Shown here one piece after another: positions 1-4,857 of a stretch of DNA of 7,085 nt. The notes under the pieces are model-generated. The model had not been told where the DNA came from, made no database searches, and saw nothing but the letters and a program-made list of their open reading frames with translations. The stretch comes from CAZADA01 sp964568975. Lineage in GTDB: Bacteria > Pseudomonadota > Alphaproteobacteria > Caulobacterales > Maricaulaceae. A program made the position numbers and the translations under genes. Position 1 is the first letter of the stretch. Each line of letters starts with the position of its first letter. The stretch is from the NCBI GenBank assembly GCA_964568975.1, contig CAZMSO010000070.1, forward strand, positions 1 to 7,085, given 5' to 3'.

Positions 1-11
1 AGGAGACGCTT

Positions 12-425
12 ATGCCGGCCCAACGCGGCAAGGACATCTTGCTGAAGATCAGCGACGGCGCGCCGTCGCCGAGCTTTGAGACCGTCGCGGGTCTGCGCGC
101 GCGCACGATCTCGCTCAACGCCCGTACCGTCGACGCCACCGACAGCGACAGCGACGCCTGGCGCGAGCTGCTCGGCGGGGCGGGGGTGAAGTCCGCGAGC
201 GTCTCGGGCTCCGGCCTCTTCAAGGACGCCGCCGCCGATGAGCTGACGCGCGCGGCCTTCTTCGCGCAGGACGCGCGGACCTGGCGGATCATCATCCCCG
301 ATTTCGGGACGCTCGAGGGCCCGTTCCTGGTGTCGGCGCTCGAATACTCCGGCCGCCATGACGGGGAGGCGCAATACGCGCTGACCCTCTCCTCCGCCGG
401 CGCGCTGAGCTTCGCGGCCGCCTGA
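12..425 (+). CDS. g9: GTA major tail (tube) protein, TP901-1 family
   Basis: This 137-residue protein matches the TP901-1/RcGTA gp9 major tail protein family, whose subunits stack as rings to form the tail tube through which DNA passes. Family-like stretches are the N-terminal MPAQRGKDILLKI, the central DATDSDSDAWRELL with its polar Asp/Ser loop, and the FKDAAADELTRAAFF helix followed by a beta-rich C-terminal half. Length agrees with GTA homologues. The start is supported by AGGAG at 1-5, six bases before the ATG. It is the first gene in the window and is followed 52 bp later by g10, the normal GTA order. Identification rests on family recognition plus the diagnostic neighbours. Confidence 0.9.
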   Translation: MPAQRGKDILLKISDGAPSPSFETVAGLRARTISLNARTVDATDSDSDAWRELLGGAGVKSASVSGSGLFKDAAADELTRAAFFAQDARTWRIIIPDFGTLEGPFLVSALEYSGRHDGEAQYALTLSSAGALSFAAA

Positions 426-477
426 CCACGTCTCGCCCGATCACGCCATCCCCATGACGCACAGTGAGGAAAACGCC

Positions 478-951
478 ATGACCCCTGTCAGCGGCGCTGA
501 AGACGCCTTTGCCGAAAACTCTCCCGTCGAATCGCTTGACGCCGCCCCGGCGGTCGCGGGTCCCGCGCCCGAGGGCCTCGCCGATCCCGATCTCATCGCC
601 GCCCAATTCGAGGATGACGGGCCCGCCAACGCCGCGCGCGGGGAGGCGGTTCTGGAGATTGAGGGGACGCCCTGCCGGCTCTGCCTCACCCTCGGGGCGC
701 TGGCTGAGCTTGAGCGCGCGTTTCGCGTGACGGGGCTCAAGGCGCTCGCCAAGCGGCTGGCGCGGGCCTCGGCTCAGGATGTGTTGGTGGTGTTGAGCGT
801 TCTCGCGCGCGCGGGCGGCGCCGCCGTCACCGCCGCTGAACTCGCCCGCGCCAAGCTCAACCCCGTGCGCGCGGCCCTCGCCATCGCGGCGGTGTTTGCG
901 CGCGCCCACGCCGGCGCCGAGCGGCCGGCCGCGCCGGACGCCCGCTCATGA
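478..951 (+). CDS. g10: GTA gp10-like tail assembly chaperone with long acidic N-terminal extension
   Basis: The product is 157 residues. The conserved core begins near residue 55 and contains RLCLTLGALAELERAF, typical of the GTA gp10 family (Phage_TAC type), which is thought to act as a chaperone for the tape measure protein during tail assembly. I chose the ATG at 478 because GTGAGGA at 464-470 sits seven bases upstream; an in-frame ATG at 454 would add eight residues but has no such site. Residues 1-53 form an Ala/Pro-rich segment with eleven acidic residues and no Lys or Arg, apparently absent from the short canonical gp10. The stop overlaps the start of g10.1 as ATGA, which suggests translational coupling. 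The family call is firm; the role of the extension is unknown. Confidence 0.85.
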   Translation: MTPVSGAEDAFAENSPVESLDAAPAVAGPAPEGLADPDLIAAQFEDDGPANAARGEAVLEIEGTPCRLCLTLGALAELERAFRVTGLKALAKRLARASAQDVLVVLSVLARAGGAAVTAAELARAKLNPVRAALAIAAVFARAHAGAERPAAPDARS

Positions 952-1151
952 CGGCGGACTGGGCGGGCGCGCTTAGCCTCGCGCTTCGGCTCGGGCTGAC
1001 GCCGGAGGCGTTCTGGCGGCTGTCGCTGGCGGAGTGGCGCGCGCTGGTCGCGCCGCTTGCGCCGGCGCGCCCCTTTGACCGGGCGGCGTTCGCGGCGCTT
1101 GCCGCGCGCTATCCCGACGATGCTTCGTGTGCGGAGACGCCTCATGCGTGA
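948..1151 (+). CDS. g10.1: GTA gp10.1-like small tail assembly chaperone (DUF2376 type)
   Basis: This 67-residue protein resembles the small DUF2376/Phage_TAC family encoded between g10 and g11 of GTA clusters. Visible features are LGLTPEAFWRLSLAEWRAL, in which paired Phe-Trp and Glu-Trp positions are characteristic, followed by RPFDRAAFAALAARYPD. It probably works with gp10 as the second tail chaperone. In many tailed phages the paired chaperones are made by ribosomal frameshifting; here they are separate genes joined by a 4-base ATGA overlap. Its own 3' end overlaps the g11 start by eight bases. The short length is normal for the family. Confidence 0.85.
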   Translation: MTADWAGALSLALRLGLTPEAFWRLSLAEWRALVAPLAPARPFDRAAFAALAARYPDDASCAETPHA

Positions 1152-1674
1152 GCGTGACGACCACGCCGGCGCCAGGGAGGGCGCGCCGGCGCTCGCGGGC
1201 GCGGCCGCCGCGTTTGAGGCGCTCGCCAGGGGCCCGGCGGCGGAGCTTGAAGCGGCGTTCGCCGCTGCGTCGGCGTCCATCGGCGATCATTTGGAGACAG
1301 CGGCTGCGCGCGGCGCGCTGTCTTTTCAAGCGCTGGCGGCGACGGTGCGCGACAGCCTCGCGGGGAGCGTGTCGGAGACCACTGGGGCGGGGCCCTTGGC
1401 CGCTGCGCTCGGCGCGTTGACCGACGGCCTCTTCGCGGGCGCGCGGGCCGAAGGCGGGCCCGTGACGGCGGGCGGCGCGTATCTCGTCGGCGAGCAGGGC
1501 CCGGAGGTGTTTACGCCCGCCGCCTCAGGGGAGGTCGTTGCGCCGCGCGCGCCGACAGTGGCGGTGACGATGCACTTCGCCGCCGGCGCGGACGCAGACT
1601 CCGTGCGCCGCTCCGAAGCTCAGATCTCAGCGCTGATTGCCCGCGCCGTCGCCCGCGGCCAAAAGCAGCTGTGA
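1144..1674 (+). CDS. g11: GTA tape measure protein (short)
   Basis: This is the tail-length ruler of the particle, 176 residues long. Residues 1-100 are an Ala-rich, mostly helical stretch. Residues 104-134 carry the typical C-terminal tape-measure signature (AEGGPVTAGGAYLVGEQGPE, then VFTP). Residues 137-176 end in a helix. The reading frame stays open upstream to ATGs at 1057 and 1120, but 1144 is preferred: GGAG lies at 1133-1136, and earlier starts would run deep inside g10.1 with an Arg-rich, non-family N-terminus. RcGTA gp11 is, from memory, a little over 200 residues, so this ruler is at the short end. It is normally followed directly by g12; here more than 3 kb of unrelated sequence intervenes. 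Confidence 0.85.
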   Translation: MRERDDHAGAREGAPALAGAAAAFEALARGPAAELEAAFAAASASIGDHLETAAARGALSFQALAATVRDSLAGSVSETTGAGPLAAALGALTDGLFAGARAEGGPVTAGGAYLVGEQGPEVFTPAASGEVVAPRAPTVAVTMHFAAGADADSVRRSEAQISALIARAVARGQKQL

Positions 1675-1737
1675 GGCGCGGCGCAGTGACCGCTCAAGAA
1701 CCAGTGTCGCCCGATGGTCGCGCGGAAACGCGGGAAG

Positions 1738-1789
1738 GTCCTCACGGGCTGTCCTCGCGGGCTGTCCTCACGGGCTGTCCTCGCGGGCT
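1738..1789. repeat. 13-bp tandem repeat, four copies alternating A/G (26-bp unit twice)
   Basis: Four head-to-tail copies of GTCCTCRCGGGCT start at 1738, 1751, 1764 and 1777. The variable base is A in copies 1 and 3 and G in copies 2 and 4, so the array is also two exact copies of a 26-bp unit. A decayed fifth copy (GACCTCATCGG) follows at 1790-1800. The 13-base period is not a multiple of three and no gene covers the array, so it is not a protein repeat. Slippage-type duplication or a protein-binding array are both possible. Confidence 0.9.
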
Positions 1790-1878
1790 GACCTCATCGG
1801 CGGTCGCATCTCAGGTGTGACGTTGGGAGGCGTTTTGGTGAGGAGCGCGCCGCGCTGATCCAGGCGTCGCGCGTTCTG

Positions 1879-1899
1879 AAAAATGGCTGCAACGTCAGC
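1879..1899 (-). terminator. Possible weak intrinsic terminator of the lysR gene
   Basis: Read on the - strand, about 70 bases after the lysR stop, GCTG pairs with CAGC across a six-base loop (1886-1899), followed two bases later by five T residues (complement of A 1879-1883). The stem is only four pairs, so this is a weak candidate placed where a terminator would be expected. Confidence 0.25.
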
Positions 1900-1913
1900 A
1901 CGCGTCCGCGACG

Positions 1914-1943
1914 CCGCCGCTCGTTCATATCAACGGGCGACGG
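1914..1943. other. Stem-loop between lysR 3' end and GTA side
   Basis: Bases 1914-1925 pair with 1932-1943 across the six-base loop CATATC: ten Watson-Crick pairs, one G-T wobble (as + strand RNA) and one C/A mismatch. No T-run follows directly on either strand. It lies 27 bases past the lysR stop and could act as a bidirectional 3'-end structure, or hinder GTA transcripts coming from g11. Confidence 0.35.
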
Positions 1944-1969
1944 CTGGACACGCCGCAATCGAACACCAG

Positions 1970-2854
1970 TCAGGTTTCCAAAAGAAAATCCAAAAACACG
2001 CGGGTTTTCGCCGGCATGAAAGCGCGGGAAGGAAACATCAACCAAATGCTTGGGTCCATATCCACGCCCGAGCTGATCCATTCGGGCAGCACGTCCACCA
2101 GCGCGCCGTTCGCAAGGTCGTCGCGTATGGTCCAATCCGCCAGCAGCGCCAGCCCAGCGCCGTCGCGTACACACTGCGCGAGAGCCACGGCGTTGGTGAC
2201 GATGAGCGACGGGCTGATCGCGACATCGCGCACGTGGTCGCCCCGTCGGAAGCGCCACATGTTGCGAAAGGCCTCATAGGAAAAACTGGCGGTGCGATGG
2301 GCGGTGATGTCATCCGGCGATTGAACCGGCGGGGCGTTGGCCAGATATCGCGGGCTCGCCACGAGATGGTATCGAACATCCATCAGCTTACGAGACATGG
2401 ACGCGTTGTCGGTCAGGCGTCCATGGCGAACCGCCACATCAATGCGTTCAGCGATCAGATCAATCGGGCGGTCGGAAAGCACGAGCTCCAAGATGATGCG
2501 CGGAAACACGGCGCGGAAGGCGTCCAACCGCGGCGCAATCATGATCTGGCCAAACGACACAGACGCTGTGACGCGCAAAAGGCCTACCGGCTCGCGCGTG
2601 TGGTCGATCAGCTCGGCGTGAGCGGCGTCCAGCTCTTCAAGGACCGGCGCGATGCGCGCGTAAAACGCATCACCCGCTTCCGTCGGGGTGAGCGTGCGCG
2701 TGGTGCGTTGGAACAAGCGCGTCTCAAGGCGCGCTTCGAGAGACGCGATCGCCCGTGAGATGGATGAGGGCGCCACGCCGCGCTCATGGGCGACTGCCGC
2801 GAAGCCGCCGGCGCGATAGACCGCGACGAAAATGGTGAGGTCGTCCACTTTCAT
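1970..2854 (-). CDS. LysR-type transcriptional regulator
   Basis: The 294-residue product has the standard LysR length and layout. Residues 1-61 form the winged helix-turn-helix, with recognition-helix residues SSISR at 30-34, then SLEARL and the wing LFQRTTRTLTPTEAG (47-61). The linker helix runs to about residue 88, and the rest is the periplasmic-binding-protein-like effector domain, including SVSFGQIMIAPRLDAF and the DRPIDLIAERIDVAVRHG segment typical of the family. It is divergent from the yceI-like gene, the classic arrangement for a regulator controlling its neighbours and itself; a palindrome touches its start codon. The effector cannot be read from the sequence. It is transcribed against the GTA operon, so GTA read-through would give antisense RNA to it. 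Confidence 0.93.
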   Translation of the reverse strand: MKVDDLTIFVAVYRAGGFAAVAHERGVAPSSISRAIASLEARLETRLFQRTTRTLTPTEAGDAFYARIAPVLEELDAAHAELIDHTREPVGLLRVTASVSFGQIMIAPRLDAFRAVFPRIILELVLSDRPIDLIAERIDVAVRHGRLTDNASMSRKLMDVRYHLVASPRYLANAPPVQSPDDITAHRTASFSYEAFRNMWRFRRGDHVRDVAISPSLIVTNAVALAQCVRDGAGLALLADWTIRDDLANGALVDVLPEWISSGVDMDPSIWLMFPSRAFMPAKTRVFLDFLLET

Positions 2855-2878
2855 TCGTGCGCATATCGCACGAACGAA
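2850..2878. promoter_or_regulatory. Probable LysR operator palindrome
   Basis: A perfect 8-bp inverted repeat, TTCGTGCG (2854-2861) and CGCACGAA (2867-2874), is separated by CATAT. Extending outward gives 12-bp arms with one mismatch (2850-2878). It contains the LysR-family T-N11-A signature exactly (T2858, A2870) inside the dyad. It abuts and slightly overlaps the lysR start codon (complement of 2852-2854) and lies about 110 bp before the yceI-like start. That placement suits autorepression plus control of the divergent genes. The palindrome is seen; binding is inferred. Confidence 0.7.
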
Positions 2879-2880
2879 GT

Positions 2881-2900
2881 GCTTTTCATAATGTTTATTG
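2881..2900. promoter_or_regulatory. AT-rich candidate promoter segment in the divergent control region
   Basis: This is the most AT-rich stretch of the lysR/yceI-like intergenic region. CATAAT at 2887-2892 could be a -10 element on the + strand, and its complement CATTAT (2888-2893) one on the - strand. No good -35 box is visible in either direction. If the + strand -10 is real, the palindrome at 2854-2874 would sit around position -35, a usual LysR activation-site location. Confidence 0.3.
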
Positions 2901-2982
2901 TCCGATCGTGACGTGCGAGCACAGTGCCACGGCGTATCGCGCGCACCAATCCTGGAGTGACGACGCCGCGGAGACGACAGCC

Positions 2983-3657
2983 ATGATGATGAGACAATTT
3001 GTGTTCGCGGGGGTCAGTGTCTGCGCCCTCACCACCCTCGCGGCCGCCGAGCCGACGCCCTGGACCCTGGATTTGGGTCACGCTTACATTGGTTGGGAGA
3101 TCGACCATTTCGGCTATTCCAACACGGTGGGTCAGTTCCGCACGTTCGACGGCGTGTTCTTGATCGATGAGGACAATCCCGAAGACAGCCGCATCACATT
3201 CACGATCGACGCGGCCAGCATCGATTCCAACCATGTCGGCCGCGACAACCATCTCCGAGCCGCCGACATGCTCAATGTCGCGGAGTTCCCAGACATCACC
3301 TTCACCAGCACCAGCATTGTGATGACCGACGCCACGTCCGGCGCGATCACCGGCGACGTCACTTTCCTTGGAACGACGAAGCCGCTGACCCTCGCCTTCG
3401 CGATCACGACCGACGCGCCTTATGCGGAGTTCCTTCCCAATTACGACCAACGCCGCGCCGTGGGGTTCGAAGCCTCAGGTCAGCTCGACCGCGTCGAACA
3501 CGGCCTCGACGTCTTAGATTTTCCTGGGAGTCCCCTCGGCCGCACCATCGACCTCGACATTCACTTCGATCTGACGGACTGCGTCGGCGCGCCGGACGCC
3601 AACATTCCGTGCCACTGGGGCCGTGTTCCGGGCTTTGTCGGCCCGCATGAATCCTGA
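2983..3657 (+). CDS. Secreted YceI-family lipocalin-like protein
   Basis: YceI-family proteins form a beta-barrel that binds isoprenoid-type lipids, usually in the periplasm. This 224-residue protein has a signal peptide (MMMRQ, hydrophobic stretch 6-21, likely cleavage after Ala22). A YceI domain covers roughly residues 25-199, with a WTLDLGHAYIGWEIDHFG start, GQFRTFDGVF, the central LRAADMLNVAEFPDITFTS and GDVTFLGTTKPLTL. Length exceeds the usual 190 or so because of a C-terminal tail with Cys200 and Cys210, possibly a disulfide. The frame is open back to 2857, but the signal peptide and GGAG at 2970-2973 favour the ATG cluster at 2983-2991; 2983 is taken. It probably forms a unit with the SDR gene 68 bp downstream, under the LysR regulator. 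Ligand unknown. Confidence 0.88.
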   Translation: MMMRQFVFAGVSVCALTTLAAAEPTPWTLDLGHAYIGWEIDHFGYSNTVGQFRTFDGVFLIDEDNPEDSRITFTIDAASIDSNHVGRDNHLRAADMLNVAEFPDITFTSTSIVMTDATSGAITGDVTFLGTTKPLTLAFAITTDAPYAEFLPNYDQRRAVGFEASGQLDRVEHGLDVLDFPGSPLGRTIDLDIHFDLTDCVGAPDANIPCHWGRVPGFVGPHES

Positions 3658-3688
3658 CGCGCACGCGACCTCTTGAAACTCCCTCAAG

Positions 3689-3712
3689 GGCGTGGGGCGC
3701 GCGCCTCACGCC
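3689..3712 (+). other. Strong hairpin just upstream of the SDR ribosome binding site
   Basis: Bases 3689-3698 pair with 3703-3712 around a GCGC loop: ten pairs, all Watson-Crick except one G-U (3695/3706). It ends four bases before the SDR ribosome binding site (GGAG 3717-3720). A smaller CTTGA/TCAAG hairpin (3672-3688) lies directly before it. There is no T-tract, so it is not a classical terminator. It may lower read-through from the yceI-like gene, protect a processed 3' end or influence SDR translation. Confidence 0.5.
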
Positions 3713-3725
3713 ACATGGAGACGTT

Positions 3726-4496
3726 ATGATTGATTTGTCTGGGCAAACCGCCCTGGTCACCGGCGCCAGCCGCGGCATTGGTCGCGCGATCGCCCACACT
3801 CTCGCGCGCTATGGCGCGGCGGTGGTCCTCACAGCGCGCACGCAGACGGCCGTTGACGCCGAAGCAGCCGCGATCACGGCGGCCGGCGGGCGCGCCATTG
3901 CGATCGCTTGTGACGTCAGTCGTTACGAGGATGTGCGCGCGGCCGTCGATCACGCTGTGGCGGTGTTCGGCTGTCTCGACATCTTGGTGAACAACGCCGG
4001 CGTCATCGATCCCATTGCGCGCTTGGCGGAGAGCGATGTCGCGGCGTGGGCGCAGGCGATCGATATTAATGTGACCGGCGTCTATCACGGTTTGCGGGCC
4101 GCGATCCCCGTGATGGAGCGTCAAGGACGCGGCGTCATCGTCAACATGAGTTCCGGCGCGGCCAACAGCGCGCTGGAGGGGTGGAGCCATTATTGCGCGA
4201 GCAAGGCGGCGGCTAAGAAGCTGACTGAGTGCGCTCATCGCGAAGTGGCGGATCGCGGGATCCGCGTCGTCGGCCTCAGTCCGGGAACCGTGGCGACGGA
4301 CATGATGGCCACCATTAAGCAATCAGGCGTCAATCCGGTCAGCGCGCTTGATTGGTCGACGCACATTCCTCCCGAATGGGCGGCGGAAGCGGTGGCGTTC
4401 TTGTGCGGGCCGGAGGGCGGCGAATTTGCGGGAACGGATTTTTCAATCAAGACCGAAGAGGGTCGGAGGCGCGTGGGGCTCGCGCGCGACGACTAG
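3726..4496 (+). CDS. SDR-family NAD(P)-dependent oxidoreductase
   Basis: This is a classical short-chain dehydrogenase/reductase of 256 residues, the usual length. The Rossmann nucleotide-binding motif TGASRGIG is at 12-19, an acidic CDV at 62-64, NNAG at 89-92, Asn115, catalytic Ser143, and Tyr156-x3-Lys160, followed by the PG motif at 186-187. Arg16 and Arg38 suggest a preference for NADP(H). It would catalyse reversible oxidation of an alcohol or reduction of a ketone in the cytoplasm; the substrate cannot be told, since the SDR substrate loop (about 193-215) is variable. GGAG at 3717-3720, five bases before the ATG, fixes the start. The C-terminus lacks the common DGG ending and instead has a basic GRRRVG tail. 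It is probably co-regulated with the upstream YceI-like gene by the LysR regulator. Confidence 0.93.
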   Translation: MIDLSGQTALVTGASRGIGRAIAHTLARYGAAVVLTARTQTAVDAEAAAITAAGGRAIAIACDVSRYEDVRAAVDHAVAVFGCLDILVNNAGVIDPIARLAESDVAAWAQAIDINVTGVYHGLRAAIPVMERQGRGVIVNMSSGAANSALEGWSHYCASKAAAKKLTECAHREVADRGIRVVGLSPGTVATDMMATIKQSGVNPVSALDWSTHIPPEWAAEAVAFLCGPEGGEFAGTDFSIKTEEGRRRVGLARDD

Positions 4497-4564
4497 AGAC
4501 GTCCGGCCGACATGATCCAGCGCCCTTGGCGGATCAGGGGCTTTCGCGCGACACGCCGCGCGCG
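4493..4564 (-). CDS. Possible 3' end of a convergent gene running into the assembly gap
   Basis: On the - strand, a frame open from the gap edge encodes RARRVARKPLIRQGRWIMSAGRL and ends in TAG (complement of 4493-4495), overlapping the SDR stop tail to tail. Composition is protein-like, with Trp, Met and Ile and mostly G/C third bases. Only 23 codons are visible, so no family can be named, and it may be chance in GC-rich DNA. If real, the gene begins inside the missing sequence. Confidence 0.2.
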   Translation of the reverse strand, partial: RARRVARKPLIRQGRWIMSAGRL

Positions 4565-4664
4565 NNNNNNNNNNNNNNNNNNNNNNNNNNNNNNNNNNNN
4601 NNNNNNNNNNNNNNNNNNNNNNNNNNNNNNNNNNNNNNNNNNNNNNNNNNNNNNNNNNNNNNNN
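4565..4664. other. Assembly gap of exactly 100 N
   Basis: One hundred unknown bases in a row is the conventional scaffolding spacer for a gap of unknown size, so the real distance may be far larger or zero. The 11-mer CGCCGCGCGCG is found on both edges (4554-4564 and 4665-4675), and the right copy is part of a palindrome. The joining of the SDR side to the g12 side therefore rests on the scaffolder, supported by the expected g11-to-g12 order and orientation. Confidence 0.97.
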
Positions 4665-4678
4665 CGCCGCGCGCGGCG
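4665..4678. repeat. 14-bp perfect palindrome at the gap edge
   Basis: CGCCGCGCGCGGCG is identical to its own reverse complement and is entirely G+C. Such a sequence folds strongly during sequencing and can explain why assembly broke here. Its first eleven bases are repeated at the left edge of the gap. Confidence 0.85.
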
Positions 4679-4682
4679 GTGA

Positions 4683-4796
4683 GGCGCAGCCATTACGCGC
4701 GTGTCGCAGGTCGCGGCCTTGCCGGCCTATGGCCTCAAGCACTGCGACCTGACACCCCGCGGCTTCAACGTCTGGGGGCCCACGCCCGAGTCCTGA
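4683..4796 (+). CDS. Possible 3' end of a gene emerging from the assembly gap
   Basis: The frame following a TGA at 4680-4682 reads GAAITRVSQVAALPAYG, continues LKHCDLTPRGFNVWGPTPES and ends in TGA at 4794-4796 (37 codons). The residue mix (Trp, Tyr, Phe, His, Lys, Asn) and an almost fully G/C third position look like genuine coding sequence, more so than other frames. I do not recognise the family. The in-frame TGA five codons from the gap could be an edge error, or could mean this is a decayed fragment or no gene at all. It has no start codon of its own, so if real it is a C-terminal piece. Confidence 0.3.
   Translation, partial: GAAITRVSQVAALPAYGLKHCDLTPRGFNVWGPTPES
4707..4751 (+). other. 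Nested stem-loop upstream of g12
   Basis: CAGGTCGC (4707-4714) pairs perfectly with GCGACCTG (4744-4751); a G-U and a G-C pair extend the stem inward. The loop contains a second layer, CTTG/CAAG (4718-4721, 4736-4739), with GGCC/GGCC (4724-4727, 4731-4734) inside it. It overlaps the possible coding fragment 4683-4796, so it could equally be by-chance pairing in GC-rich coding DNA. Confidence 0.4.
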
Positions 4797-4820
4797 GGCT
4801 GTCCAGCCTGAGGCCCCCAG
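4772..4820 (+). terminator. Large hairpin before g12, possible terminator-like element
   Basis: CTGGGGGCC (4772-4780) pairs perfectly with GGCCCCCAG (4812-4820). Inside, AGGCTG/CAGCCT (4796-4801, 4804-4809) makes a second hairpin. The structure spans the stop of the possible gene fragment and ends 30 bases before the g12 ribosome binding site. There is no T-run, so factor-independent termination is doubtful; it might insulate g12 from upstream transcription or be an mRNA 5' structure. Confidence 0.35.
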
Positions 4821-4850
4821 CCGCGCGCTCCCTAGTCCTGCACTCACTCC

Positions 4851-4857
4851 AAGGAGG
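4851..4857 (+). promoter_or_regulatory. Strong ribosome binding site of g12
   Basis: AAGGAGG lies nine bases before the ATG at 4867, the best Shine-Dalgarno match in the window. It fixes the g12 start and suggests that g12 is translated independently of any upstream gene. Confidence 0.85.

Larger units (their letters stand above)
1675..1969. other. Non-coding spacer after g11
   Basis: These 295 bases between the g11 stop and the lysR stop hold no convincing gene. They contain a small CGCG-GAAA-CGCG hairpin (1721-1732), a 13-bp tandem repeat (1738-1789) and two stem-loops near the lysR 3' end (1886-1899 and 1914-1943). The spacer is the left junction of the interrupting block and may keep remnants of whatever event separated g11 from g12. 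Confidence 0.5.

Noticed and set aside
1057..1143. Upstream starts for the tape measure gene
   Set aside because: The added residues are Arg-rich and come from a region coding for g10.1 in another frame; a proper ribosome binding site precedes 1144.
948..1151. Programmed frameshift linking g10 and g10.1
   Set aside because: A clean ATGA stop/start overlap is present and I see no obvious slippery heptamer near the g10 end.
292..1329. Long - strand open frames opposite g9-g11
   Set aside because: They are Arg-rich shadows typical of GC-rich DNA, with no recognisable motifs, lying opposite well-supported GTA genes.
1883..2758. Long + strand frame opposite the LysR gene (291 codons)
   Set aside because: Its composition (Arg, His and Gln heavy) is an antisense artefact, whereas the opposite strand gives a complete LysR protein.
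3672..3688. CTTGA/TCAAG hairpin as terminator of the yceI-like gene
   Set aside because: Only five pairs and no T-run; mentioned only alongside the stronger neighbouring hairpin.
1747..4804. GGCTGTCC shared by the tandem repeat and the hairpin before g12, as possible target-site duplication
   Set aside because: Eight bases recurring in GC-rich DNA of this length is expected by chance, and the copies are not at matching block ends.
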